From positions 14,350,447 through 14,414,446 of the forward strand of contig NC_134030.1 of the NCBI RefSeq assembly GCF_964204645.1: DNA of 64,000 nucleotides, given 5' to 3'. Under the pieces are notes generated by a model. The model ran no database searches. It was not told where the DNA came from and saw nothing but the letters and a program-made list of their open reading frames with translations. Of this stretch, positions 40,154 through 52,804 are shown piece after piece. This DNA is from Tubulanus polymorphus (taxonomy: Eukaryota > Nemertea > Palaeonemertea > Tubulaniformes > Tubulanidae). Position numbers and translations under genes: made by a program. Every line of letters begins with the position of its first letter. The first letter of the stretch is position 1.

Positions 40154-42428
40154 CTAGGGGTCCAGGGACACCATGCCCACTTGGGAAGTGGTTCCAAATG
40201 CTCAACAATCTAACAATTTCAATATTCAACGCCCCCTGGTGACCATATGCAAAAACCGATGACCTTGAAACTCACCACAATCATAGAACATGTCAGCAGC
40301 TACGATTTTGTAATTGATTGTGATAACAAAATATGCCTTGTTACCAATTTAATATGGAAATACTAATTTATTCTACTATTCAGCGCCCCCTGGTGACCAA
40401 ATAGAATAACTAATGGCCTTAAAACTTGCCACAATCATAGATGATGTCATGAACTACAAGTTTGCAATTGATTATGGTTACAAATTATGCATTGATACGA
40501 ATATAATATAGAAATACTAAGATATTGTATTATTCAATGCCCCCTGGTGGCCATATACAAAAAACCAATGACCTTGAAACTCACCACAATCATAGAACAT
40601 GTTATGAGCTACAACTTTCTAATTGATTGTGGTATCAAAATACGCTTAGGTATCAATATAATGTGGAAAAACTTTTTCCCTCCTACGAATGAGTACTGAT
40701 GACACCAAGATGGCCGCTAATTGCGTCATAATTGGCTGATCAAAAATACCTGTCTCAGGTATAAAACATCCCTTTTCAAAGAATACCCATCACAAATTGC
40801 AATGAGAAATGGCAAACCAGTAGGGAGCTACAGGACTGAGAATTCGGGCCAAAATTGACATTTTTGGGCACTAAAAAGGTCATAGGACGGTCATCTTGAG
40901 TCCGATCAACCCAATTTTTGTCATGCTGATGGGCCCTGGGGGGATTCACATACATCCGAAAGATCAAGGTAATTGATCAAAGCGTCTTCAAAAAGTGAAA
41001 CAAGAAAATTAATTTTAGAAAATTATTTGACGCCTTATAATTATTTGACGAAAAAAATGTAGAATTTCTGGGCTAAGCTAATGTGGAATTGCAAATTTGA
41101 AATCGAAGTTTTAAGAAATTTGGGGAATGATGAGATTTGGCGATTGGGTAGATGATACAGGTCTTCGACTCTAGTAGTGGTTTAAATTTTTTTATTGAAA
41201 ATTCTCAATAATTGATCCCGAACTTGCGACCGACTTCATTTACTTATGCCTCTAAGCTGGTCTGCAACTTCATTGCCTCCATGGATGAAGAAAGAGCTCT
41301 TCTGATGTCTGCTTCATCATGACTTCGAGCATATCGTGTGGCCTAGCCAGCCGGCCCGGTCCCCGGGCCACGGGTTTGGCTCTCACTCGATATCCTAGAG
41401 TCTTGAGTCTGGGTGGGTTGAAGTAGACATTGTCATTTAAAATAACATGCTTATGTTGTTCTGTATGAATTACCCGTGTGTCATGTATGTTGTATTAATT
41501 TATTTTAAAATTTGTATTTATTGAATTTGGGAATTTTATCCCGGAATTTCAATGTAATAAGGATCAATAAAGAATTGAATTGAATTGTCACCTAATACAC
41601 ATGCCATCAGAGGACGCGGAGCAGTATATGACAGCTATGCTATTATAAATTGCTAATCTCACGAAACCTGCATACTCCTAATATCAAACATATTTTCTAA
41701 AACGTTTGAATATTGAAATTATATGTTTACACATTTTCATATTGACCGCTTGTAGCCGCTGATGAAATTCACGCCGGCCCTACACACATCGTAGATAGCT
41801 TCGTCATTCCACCGGCATGCCCACGTCAGGGTCTGACTTTTATATCAGACTTCCAAATCGTGTATACATCCGCCATTTAACCGAATAATCCGATTTACTT
41901 ATCATTTCTATTTATGCCTGCCGCTTCTGATATAATCATACATCCTTTACTATTACAAAACTTCTTCTAATGATATTCAATGCAATATAACATTTCGACG
42001 TTCAAATATAGGTCATTATATAATCACAGGAAGCCATTCTACATCTTCATCAATAATATTTTGCCAGATAGCTTGTTTGTGTGCACATAGACCTGTGACG
42101 TTTTGCACATAGATTTACGACTGTCGTTTGTAAAATGACGCTGAATGGTTAACATTGTTTAGGTTTCATAATGGTAACGTTTTATAAGGCGTCAAAAAAG
42201 TGTTGATTTTGGCGAACAACAATGGCTGCCAGTCGGCCATCTTGATTCTGACAGGGCCAGTTTTTGGGCTGAAGATGTGTCTAGGGTAGAAACATTTGTA
42301 ACCCAAATATCAAGACATTACATTGAAGCGTCTTCAAAACTTCCCAAAATAACTGGATTCCGTCTACGAACGGACGGACGAAAAGTGAACGCAATAGCCC
42401 GCTGGGACTTAAGTCCCAAGTGGGCTAA
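40154..42428 (+). mobile_element. HINE copy H5, inserted in Pao integrase and split by element D
   Basis: 40154-40998 has the 5' end, three core monomers and part of the unique region; 42200-42428 has the 3' part ending CCCAAGTGGGCTAA. Element D copy 2 sits between. About 30 bp of HINE (the stretch present at 30712-30740 in H3) is missing at the D junction. Confidence 0.85.
40999..42199. mobile_element. Repeat element D, copy 2, nested in HINE H5
   Basis: Same termini as copy 1, with AAAAGTG/AAAGTG on the two sides as a possible target duplication. This copy keeps CCTTATAA near the left end, complementary to TTATAAGG at the right, so the inverted repeat is longer than in copy 1. No ORF. Confidence 0.75.
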
Positions 42429-43149
42429 AAAGGAAAGACAAATAACTAAATATTTATTTCAGGAGCTCAGGAGCATTTCCTTTAACTGTGAAGATGAATA
42501 TTTCAACTTATTAGGCAAAGGAGATTGGGAAAAGTATATTTTTGGTTGGGAAAAAATTTGAGCAAGACAAGGCCTGGATTCTGGTGGAAAATACTAAAAA
42601 ATTTGCCATTCGATATCCATTACTTGACTTATATTTGGCCGATTTCTTACTAAAGAATGAATTTATTGAGTAACATTGTCGTTTTAGTTGCTAAATTGCC
42701 ATTTAGAGTAGCAAAAAAAACCAGGAAGTGTTTTAATTGATCAGCTGGCAGCCGGTGTGGAGCCGGAAGTGACCCGGATGTAAACAATTTTAAGCACCTC
42801 GCCAACTTTAGGTCAAAATCCGCGAAAGACTACTATAGGCCTAATCAATCATAAAAGTAATTACAGAAAATGATTAATAAAGTATTCAATTTTAAAACGT
42901 ATGGGTGTACTTTTTGTCAATTATTATAATTTTCGCATATTGAAGCATTGAAATACGTTCATCGCTTGAAAATAGCAAAAACACGGCCGGGCAAAAAAGT
43001 ACGCACCACTACGTTATAGGCGAGAAATATTTTTAAAATGTTCGGAGGTCAAATAATCAGTCAATCAACATGGCCGCCATTTTGTTTCCTAGAAATCCGG
43101 CGATGCGCACTGAACTACGATTTATTTCTCCGTAACTACGCAAGATACA
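42429..43149. other. No gene seen
   Basis: Sequence right of the truncated Pao element. No coding or repeat features recognised. Confidence 0.45.
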
Positions 43150-43545
43150 CAGAGCTGCCAACCTTGATTTCATCTTTGGCTGAACACATGTCCAGATTTA
43201 TCAGTATTTTCAAAAATTTTCCAGTAGTCCCAAATTTTCAAAACAGAAAACGCTTAAAAAGTCAGTATTAAGTTATCAAAAGTCTGTATTACAATTAACA
43301 CATAGAACGTTATTCATAATAGAACAAATTCTATTAAAATATATAAAAATATATTGAAATACTTCAGTAACAGAAATATTATTGATTGTCGAGATCACAA
43401 TTAACTAAAATTAACAGTCACAGTAGAAAAACACAACAAAACTTTTGTTTGTTGATAAACTAAAATAAAACATAACATAACATAGCAGTAACAATTATAA
43501 TACTAAATTTATGATCAGGCACTAGATAATGCCAGTGTGTTGCGA

Positions 43546-44958
43546 TTAATGATTTTTTAATGACAACCTGGTTGTAGATTTGCATTTTCTTAATAAAGTT
43601 TCACTATGATTATTCAAATGGCATATCCCACCACGTGACTTCAAAAGCATCAGTGCCTCCAGAGTATCTGGAGCAAGGCAAGAACGAAAATCTGTCTTAT
43701 TTTTACGGACGGTACTGAACACGCGTTCACAGCAGGCATTGGCCACTGGTATCAGAAGAATTATCATCATGAGTCTGGGAAGCACATTAAATCTAAAAAA
43801 GATGACAGACAAGATGCTCATTGATAAGAATCTAATATATATGACATAAAGTGTTACACTAGACAGGAATGAGCCTATGTACCTTTGAGATCCAGTACAA
43901 TCAATAAGCTGTGCCATCAGTTTCCACTGTTCTTCGGCTGGTCTATGAACAGGATCCTTCATTTCAGTAGCAGACGGAATTATGAACAGATCTAATGGGA
44001 GATCTTCTTCCTTCAAGGTTTGATAATCATTGAATTCAGCCTCAATGACATCGAGATCAAAGTTGTCTCGAAGACAGGGGAATCGATCAATGAAGTACTT
44101 CATATCTCTAAATTTTGTGGTCCCTCTCAATGATATGTCAGCCACCTGTGAAGATTAGAAATGCACACACAAACATAAGCCTGCCACAGCAAAGACTATT
44201 AAGATGGCTTGCAAATTCTTTGTATCAAGGTAGTCACCAGTTTTTCGATCACTCTTCTCACTTTGTGGATTTGAGAATTTTCACTCTGCAAAGTCGAGTT
44301 AGTAGTCTCAAAAATCTACAAAACATGAATTAAGAATACTGTTTTACGATACATGAAGTTGTCATTTAATAAGTCCACAGTATATTCACCACATTAATTA
44401 TAGACAAATGAATACAGCTTAATATAGCAAGAAGTCTTGAGACAAAAAACCACATCAATAACCCTAGAATGTATTAATCTGTATTAAGGATTAGGCTACG
44501 TAAAAAATATTTGAAAGATTATAATTACCTCTACAGCTTTCATGACAAAGGCAGTATATAATTTAGCCGTGCGCCTGCTGAAGAAAGATTTCAGTGTTTT
44601 CTTCATAGAACCAGACGATTCAGTACCAAGTTCATCTTCATAATCCTCACCATCATTTTCACCATCACTACATTCAGCATCGAAAAAAGATTTCAAGGCA
44701 GTCCACTGCTCCTGCTTTGATATCGTCGACGCCACCGTAGGCTACCGTAAAATCGCTTTTACAGTAGGCGCAGAAGGCATGATGTTTGGACTTACTACTC
44801 TTCTCAATACACGGATATTTCATTGAATATTCCTCCCGAAACTTTTGCATTCTACGCTTTTTCTTTGCAGGGCAAGCCGCTTTAGTATTCAGCTCCGAAA
44901 CATCAGAATCAGACGATTCTGAATCAGATCCTACCGAAATCAAAAGGCCGGTCGCCAT
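43546..44958 (-). pseudogene. hAT-3 transposase remnant, catalytic centre missing
   Basis: The N-terminal frame 44958-44674 has an acidic serine-rich start, a basic KKKRRMQKF stretch and a BED-like finger (HHAFCAYCKSDFTVAYGGVDDI). A second frame, 44735-44496, has an acidic linker. The C-terminal frame 44145-43546 carries the hAT dimerisation block (NACCERVFSTVRKNKTDFRS, with the catalytic Glu). The regions with the first two catalytic Asp residues are absent, so it is a non-autonomous derivative. It differs clearly in sequence from hAT-1 and hAT-2, so it represents another family. Confidence 0.8.
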
Positions 44959-44977
44959 TTTGTCAACAAACTTCTGA

Positions 44978-45031
44978 CACCGTACTAGTGCGCCATCTTC
45001 ACTTCAATGAAGGTGGCGCACTAGTACGGTG
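44978..45031. repeat. 24-bp palindrome just upstream of the hAT-3 start codon
   Basis: Arms 44978-45001 and 45008-45031 are reverse complements with one mismatch and a 6-base loop. The arm includes CACCGTACTAGTGCGCCA. It lies 20 bp outside the transposase ATG at 44958. Confidence 0.9.
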
Positions 45032-45400
45032 TAAGAGAAATTAGATAAGGACCGGCGGGGTCCTCGGGGATGAACAAATGAAGATCGTCGATCATCGGGC
45101 CAAACTCCCCCCTCAACTTACAAGTTTGATTGAGAGAAAATCAGGAAAAACGAAGTAAATTGCTTTAAAAAGACATTTTGTCAATCCGTAATATATCAAT
45201 TTTTTCCGTACTCTCTGGTGAAAATATCCGTAATGATTTTTCAAAAAACGGAACCCCGTATTTTGTCACGATTTTCCGGAACTGTTACGGAAAAATCAGA
45301 ACGGTTGGCAGCTCTGGATACACTCATGAAATTTACACCACAACAAATAACCGGTAAATTGAGCATACTGAGCAAGTTTGGTTTCAATCAAATATAAAAT

Positions 45401-46033
45401 GCGTTTTTTGGGTGCTATTGCAGTTTCGTACCCCCTCCCAAAAATGTTTATTTCTGTATATTATTAATCAGGGAGGTCGGTAGAGTCAAAATAAATCACT
45501 TTTGACAAAAAAAAAATTTTTTTCCAAGCCAAAATTCTGATAATTTGGGGCCGATTTCCTCGATTCAAACCGATGGGTCGGCCATGTTTCCGCACTAATT
45601 ACCACCTTAAAACATCTGAATAAATATATCTCAATAAATTTAATTGAATTGACAAAATTTCGTTTTTGAGCATATAACTTTTCTTCATCAGAACATCTTT
45701 AAATCAATAGCTAAGTATGAAAATAATGCAAACATACGCGTCATTTTCAGAGATGGTTATGTTTGAAAACATGGTTTTTGCAAAGTTTTAATGTCATGAC
45801 ATTTCAGTGGAGGTTTAGAAACTTTGATTGACATCCAATATGGCGTTGTTTGACGTCGCGAGTCGGCTACTTTACACGCGATTTAGGGCCCAAAATAACA
45901 AAATTCTAACCGAGAAAAAGTAAGTTTTTTGGGTCAAAAGTTACTGATTTTGAATCCCTAGACCTCCCTGATAATAAATATGCTGAAATAAAAATTTTTG
46001 GGAGGGGGGTACGAAAATGCAATAGCGCCGTTT
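45401..46033. mobile_element. Foldback/MITE with about 105-bp inverted repeats
   Basis: 45409-45515 and 45925-46031 are imperfect reverse complements (GCTATTGCA, TTTCGTACCCCCTCCCAAAA, CAGGGAGGTC in shared order). The interior of about 410 bp has no ORF. No clear target duplication. Confidence 0.75.
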
Positions 46034-46076
46034 TTTGTGAGTGAATAAAAATTTGAAGCGAGGAAAACGCTAATTA

Positions 46077-46144
46077 TGACACATTTTGATCACGTGACCT
46101 GAAATCCCTATGACACATTTTGATCACGTGACCTGAAATCCCTA
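46077..46144. repeat. 34-bp perfect tandem duplication
   Basis: 46077-46110 and 46111-46144 are the same 34-mer (TGACACATTTTGATCACGTG and on). It contains the palindromic TCACGTGA E-box-like core, so the duplication doubles that motif. Confidence 0.9.
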
Positions 46145-46149
46145 CCTCA

Positions 46150-48790
46150 TGGCACAGGCACTTGAATATGGGCTTTGATAAATAATAAATATTTGGTAAT
46201 TCGCCAGCGATATGTTATTCCTGACTTCGATAATCCGCCATGTTTTATAATGAATTTACCCATGATGCAACGCGCGCCCGTCGTTTAACTATACTATACA
46301 GAAAGGCTGGAAACACTCCTTTCTCCGTAATGCTTATAGTTAAACGAGGGTAGGTACGTTCATGTCCGTGCGGGGCGCCACTATCGATTGTGACAACCAT
46401 TATTGATTAGGAAAAGTGTGATGCGCGTTTCTACTACGTGTTTTGACATCGCGTAGTAAAATCATTCATAAAACCTGTCTATCAATGCAAATGAGCTAAA
46501 ATCTTTTGGAATCAACCAATAAGATCGATCTTTATCACTTGGGTGTTGGTTTAGTGTATAAATCCGCATTTAAGTCGAAGAAAATAGAAATCGAAAAATA
46601 CCCTTTTTCAAGAGCAAAATTCGTCAGCTTAGGACCCGGAATAAGCGACGAATCATCATTAAAATTCAAATACTGAAGACCGCATGATTTTATTTCGTGT
46701 CGGGGCTGAGCGATCGCTGCCGGAAAAGTCGATGTCTAAGTTTTGCGTTGAAGTGAGCGATACAAAATGGCGGCAGCACTTGTTATTGAATGACGACGCG
46801 CCGCACTGCTCGTGATGAGATCAATATTCAACAATTATTCATCGGTCTAGCAGTGAATTATTGTATTTATTTTCCGATTCATAATTATTCATCACTATAT
46901 TTCTGAATATTAGGACAGATTTAGCGAAATGATCGGCAAATTTTTTTTTTGCGCGCGGACCGCCACTTCGCTCCCGTCGGTAAAGTGGCTGTTGAAAGAG
47001 GGAGGCATCTAATGGGATGAATTGAGGCTTATGACGGGCAAAATAGAGGCGCGAGGCTCCCGAGGGGATTTTCCAAAAGCAGCAAAATTGAAATATATAG
47101 GCCTATAAAATATTGTTGAAATTTAGCTCAAAACAAAACAAATGGATTATTATTTAGTTATTATTAGTAGTATTATTACTATTGCTTGGTTTATGTTTCT
47201 AAACTGATTGATTTTATTATGATATCATGAATATATTTCAAATTTCAGCGTTTTGAGCTAGGCCAAACCTGATTTTCTGCTATTCTTTACCTAAATTCAT
47301 TTAGCAAATAATATATAAAATTGGTATATTTAAATCAATTTGCAATAGGAGCCTATGGCTATAGACCTAACTGACAGGCCTTGACAATCATGTTTGATTC
47401 ATTTCAAAAATTATGTAGTGAAAAAAATAATTTCACCTGAAATCATATCAATATTTCTCAATATTTCACATTTTTTTCTTGCCGTTACCATGGAAACCTA
47501 ATAATAATAATCTGTATAATCATAGATATTCCTAGATAAACTTAGGGCAAACATTAACTATTGATAACTAGTTATTCTATCCCCTTTCTACATCATAACT
47601 TTTGATCTAACATCGATATTTTCATTATTTTAACATTTTTTGGCTGGTTTCCATGGAAACAATAGGCATTTGGAATCAGATGAAAATTTTGGGTCTTTCA
47701 ACTGTCACCTGAAAGTGCTATGAGTGTATTGCTCTTTAAATTTCTAGTCTATCTCTTTTAGTTTAAGAGATATTGAAGTTTGTTTTTACATGAAATATTG
47801 CCTTCTTAGATCACAGTTTTTGTGTATTGAAACATGAAGACACTTTTCACTCAAATTTTCCAACTTCAATTTGCGATATCTCGAAAACTACCGAAGATAA
47901 TTCAAAAATTTAAAAAGCATATTGTTATTTGAGCCCTCCCCATTCCAACAAGCTTTCTTTCAGATTGAAGCTATTTGAATTTTTTATGGATATAGCTAAC
48001 GAGGGGTGCGCATTGGATCATGGGTAAAACAGTTGCATCATGGATGATTAAGATGGCAACCCCGGTGGTGTTTTATCGTAGATTACGGTAAATTTTATCA
48101 TTTTTACCGCACCAACCAGGCACTTGAACAAAAATTTCAAATCATTGCTAGAGCTTTTAAAACATGATAGATGGATAGAACTAAGAAAGAAAAATCACAC
48201 GCTTTTTAAATTACCTTTCTATCTTATCTAGAAGTGGAGATATTTATATTTAAGTGTTGAAAGATTAGCCGATTTATGTATTTGAATTAACTTAGACAAT
48301 AGTTCGAAAAACTGTGATTTTTTTAGATGTTTTCCTTGTTAAAACAGCCATATTTTCTCTCTTAGTCATGGTATCAGCCTGAAATTTTCACCATGGATGG
48401 ATAATATGTCCTTATATGATAAATCAAAGTTTTTGGAATTGTGCGACCTTTATGAAGGTCATAGTGACCTTGACCTTTGACAAATCGCACTGGTATCAGA
48501 ACAGCACAGTATATTATTCTAATTTCTAGAATGGTTAAAGCATGTTATTGCTTACTGATGGTTAGGGAAATATCATTGTGTTATTACTAACTGCAGATAT
48601 TGGGGTAAAATCGTAAAAGAAACAGTTTTAATTTTTTTAGGCGGCCATATTGGATATCATTAAGTCGGCCATATTGGATTTCCGATTCAACTCTAGTTAA
48701 CCAAACATAGCCATGTGAGGTATCAAACTTCATGTTTTTTGAAGGAGAATTAATGTTAAGGCATTTTAAACAGATAAACATATTTTATAC
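46150..48790. other. No gene seen
   Basis: Long AT-rich noncoding stretch. A short inverted repeat GTTTAACTATA/TATAGTTAAAC lies at about 46284 and 46336. A duplicated GGCCATATTGGAT motif lies at about 48643 and 48667. It may include the 3' flank of the element encoding the gene at 48792-50906. Confidence 0.4.
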
Positions 48791-48791
48791 C

Positions 48792-50906
48792 TTACTGAAT
48801 TAACACCAAGTCACCAAAATACAAGTCTGTAAGGATCTCCGAAACCAAGAGTTTGTAGTCAACGGATGCCTCCTCCTTTTCATTATCTGACCAATAGGCA
48901 ATAGTGTATTCGGGTACATCAATTTTGTTTATTTTATGCGATTTCACATTTAAGATTTTCCCATGATAGACACACTCATGGTAATCATCCTCAGTCCATA
49001 AATGATCGATATATTTATCTTTCAGTATAGATGGATCATTGATAATTGAACGAATTTGTTCATCAGTACCATCGACAAGTTCCTTAGAAACTAAGACTGC
49101 CTCGAATTGTCTCGTAACACGGTTACGTTCACGTGTGTCTTTTTTCTGTTGCTTTGCCTTAATTCACTTTTCTTTTTCGATAGTAATTTTATCCGATTGA
49201 AGTTTCCGGAGATTTCTTATATTACGTCCACGAGTGATGGCAAATCTGACTATTTGCTCCTGGATATTTGCCGGTTTGGTGTTAAGCCACTGAAGAGTAT
49301 TGTTCCGTTTACTTTTTACAGTCCCATCGACAAACCCACTCTGAGCATTGGGCGCATGGCGGCAGAGTGAGTCTACAGTCCCCATAATTCTTTCTGCAAA
49401 CATATTATGCACTGGTGCAGAGCTTGTCTGCAATAACATACTTGCAGTAGGAGATGATAAATCCCCAACTAAGTATCTGCGCAACTGATTCTCCAAAACA
49501 TATATATATCCGGATGTAAGCGACTTACAAACATCAAAGAATTCATCAGCCTGAGGCGGGATGACTTGAAGACATTGGAAAATTTCATCTACTGGTAATT
49601 CCTCACCAAATATATCGCTTTCGGCTGATAACAAATCTAAAGGTAGCTCATTTAATGATTTCAAATTTTCGACGCAGTGTTTCAGATACGGCACCATCTC
49701 CAGGTTACTGAGTTTCTTTCGATTAGCATACAATTTTCGCATCCACGGCCCAGTTACGACCTTTCCTAACAGTCCCAGCACCTGTAGATGAATAATTATG
49801 TGATCGTTCATTAAATCCTCAATCAGTGCAGTTTTAAATGTTGTATTGTTGTTACAGGCATACTTCAGGTAATGAAGTAATTTTTTGTGCAAGTAAAAGT
49901 ACACTCCACATAAGTGGAATAAGACGTGGAACCAGTTACCCACGTAACAGACGATCATACCAAACGCTATATTTTCACATTTCATAAAAAGTTTGAAACC
50001 AGCCGGATCTCCTTTGCCATCTTTAAACCTTATTTTGTTTAATGCAATAATAACATTCACAACCTTACAACTACTACCGAATAGTTTTTCCAACGACGTT
50101 ATAACTTGTGTCAATGTTCTTGAGAACTGTGATAGTTTTATGCGATAAGCCATCCAAGGGATGAAGATTAAAATTCAGTTCTAGCAATTTCATCTCTAAT
50201 TTTTCTTCGAGCTGAGCCACAACTTGAACTAATTGAGCTTTGGTGGCAGTAAATGATGTAATCGACTTTAATTCTGATAATGTTCTCCGGTAATTTCAGT
50301 TCGATTTACATATCTTTTTAACAGCTCCTCGGCGATGACAACAACTCGAACAATCAGCTCTTAACTTTTCGGTGATGGTGAGTACACATCATGGTTTAAC
50401 AATCGCTTAGATGTCGTCGACGTAGACAATGGCGTGGAAATAAGTCCTGATGATTGGAAAAAATCTGCGGCTAGGCCTTCTGATAACTGAGACCCAGAGA
50501 GATTTTCTGTCAATCATGACCATTGAGATGTTTCAGATCTGGTTGCACTTAAATCCAAAGACTGGAATGGACACGGGCAGTCTTCATCCAGAAACTTTGA
50601 AATAGAGTTCCAATTTCTGTCGATTTGTTTCTTTAAACTTTCAAGGTCCAGAACTTTTCGCCGTATAAGTTTACACAGAGCATCAAAATTACAATGGCTG
50701 AAATCCTGTGATAAATTCCTAACTTTTCCACCAGTTGATTTGAATTGCTTTGCTGTCTTATTCAGGCTATGAAGATAGAACACTAGTCCAAGACGAACAG
50801 ACGTGTGGCTGAGTCGACCAGTACCAGGATCATAGTCATTCTTATACGACTCTATCAGATCACGTAGTCGCTGTGCCATGATAATGAATTCTATAAAGAA
50901 AAACAA
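48792..50906 (-). pseudogene. Unclassified transposase-like gene, broken
   Basis: The first frame 50906-50514 (AQRLRDLIESYKNDYDPGTG, a helical Lys-rich N-terminus) is followed by a damaged section, about 50510-50160, with a coiled-coil-like piece (AQLVQVVAQLEEKLEMKLLE). Then comes a 330-codon frame, 50153-49164, with LTSGYIYVLENQL, SAPVHNMFAERIMGTVDSLC and SKRNNTLQWLN. An in-frame TGA at about 49161 is followed by about 120 more codons to 48792 (RERNRVTRQFEAVLVSKEL). The ASN-x-ERxFG-like block and NKT..WL pattern recall large eukaryotic DNA-transposon proteins, but I cannot assign a superfamily. A host pseudogene is the alternative. Confidence 0.5.
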
Positions 50907-51550
50907 AATTGTATAAGCAGATGATATAAAAAATAAGAAAATTCAAATAAAAATGACATTCCTCATTCTTTGTATTTTTTCCAATATTCAGATTCATTAT
51001 TCAATGGGGAGGTAATTGTAAAAATGTCTCATGTAGTCAAAAGAGGCCAAAGAATGAGATATTAAAATTACAGTGGACATGCTTGTGTCACAACAAAATT
51101 AACACAATGTGAAATATAAGTTCAAATGCCTACTATTTTGACAGAAGAAAGCATGTAAACATTGACATGTGTTTAGCCACGTGCTTATGTTATTGTAGAG
51201 AAGCAATCAGGGCATCGCTCTGTGATCACGTGAACTAATTAGGCTATGCATGAGCAGGCGGTTAGTAAACAATATTCCAAGCAAAAAAATATGTTTACTA
51301 ACATGAAAATACACAAATGAGACATCAATTAGGCCTATAGATAATGACCCCTTAGTCATATACCAATAAAGAATAAGAATGAATGCTTAAATCATTTTTC
51401 TTATCGAGAAATTCGATCGTCATAATTGACGAAATTTACGTGAAGAGCCGCCATATTGGCTTCCTCTCTTGAGACATCGATGATGGCGGCCTCCATAAAA
51501 CTTGATTGAGTTGAAGGATGCACCCCAAAACGATGTTTTTTAACTAAAAA
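50907..51550. other. No gene seen
   Basis: Unclassified sequence between the transposase-like gene and HINE H6. A short inverted pair GCCGCCATATTGG/GATGGCGGC lies near 51450-51490. Confidence 0.4.
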
Positions 51551-52804
51551 CTAGGGGTCCAGGGACACCATGCCCACTTGGGAAGTGGTTTCAAATGCTC
51601 AACAATCTAACAATTTCAATATTCAACGCCCCCTGGTGACCATATACAGAATACAATGACCTTGAAACTCACCAAAATCATAGAACATGTCAGCAGCTAC
51701 GATTTTGTAATTGATTGTGATAACAAAATATGCCTCGTTACCAATTTAATATGGAAATACTAAGTCATTCTACTATTCAACGCCCCCTGGTGACCATATT
51801 CAAAACCCAATGACCTCGAAACTCACCACAATCATAGAATATGTCACGAACTACAACTTTGCAATTGATCATGGTAACAAAATATGCCTAGGTACCAATA
51901 TAATAAGGAAATACTAAGTTATTCTACTATTCAACGCCCCCTGGTGACCATATAGAAAAACTTATGTCCTTAAAACTCGCAAAAATCATAGATGATGTCA
52001 TGAGCTACAACTTTCCGATTGATTGTGGTTACAAAATATGCATTGATACGAATATAATAAAGAAATGCTAAGATATTGTATTATTCAACGCCCCCTGGTG
52101 GCCATATGCGAAATCCAATTACCTTGAAACTCACCACAATCATAGAACACGTTATGGGCTACAACTTTCTAATTGATTGTGGTATCAAAATACGCTTAGG
52201 TATCAATATAATGTGGAAAAACTTTTTCCAACTTATGAATGAGTACTGGTGACCCCAAGATGGCCGCCAATTGCGTCATAATTGGCCGATGAAAAATACC
52301 TGTCTCAGGTATAAAACATCCCTTTCCAAAGAATACCCATCACAAATTGTAATGAGAAATGGCAAACCAGTAGGAAGCTACAGGACTCAGAATTCTGGCC
52401 AAAATTAACATTTTTGGGCACTAAAAAGGTCATAGGACGGCCATCTTGAGTCCGACCGACCCAATTTTTGTTATGTTGATGGGCCCTGGGGGGATTCACA
52501 TATATCCGAAAGATCAAGGTAAATGATTGAAGCGTCTTCAAAATTTCCCTCAAAAAGTTCAAAAATGTGTAAAAAGTGCTGATTTTGGTGAACAACAATG
52601 GCTGCCAGTCGGCCATCTTGATTCTGACAGGGCCAGTTTTTGGGCTGAAGATGTGTCTAGGGTAGATACATGTGTAACCCAAATATCAAGACATTACCTT
52701 GAAGCGTCTTCAAAACTTCCCAAAATAACTGGATTCCGTCTACGGACGGACGGACGAAAAGTGAACGCAATAGCCCGCTGGGACTAAAGTCCCAAGTGGG
52801 CTAA
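51551..52804 (+). mobile_element. HINE copy H6, full-length reference copy
   Basis: At 1254 bp this is the cleanest copy. It has the 5' end CTAGGGGTCCAGGGACACC, an early ACTTGGGAAGT that is complementary to part of the 3' end, and core monomers starting at 51625, 51780, 51934 and 52088 (period 154-155 bp). A unique region contains AAGATGGCCGCCAATTGCG, followed by the GGACGGAC tract and a 3' near-palindrome (TGGGACTAAAGTCCCA) ending CCCAAGTGGGCTAA. There is no ORF of note. The structure fits Helentron-associated non-autonomous elements, including the bivalve pearl type. Confidence 0.85.

Larger units (their letters stand above)
43150..45316 (-). mobile_element. hAT-3, internally deleted hAT element
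   Basis: Terminal repeats CAGAGCTGCCAACC (43150-43163) and GGTTGGCAGCTCTG (45303-45316) are perfect for 14 bp. They are flanked by GATACA on both sides (43144-43149 and 45317-45322). Inside is a deleted minus-strand transposase. The 2.17-kb length is short for an autonomous hAT. Confidence 0.9.
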
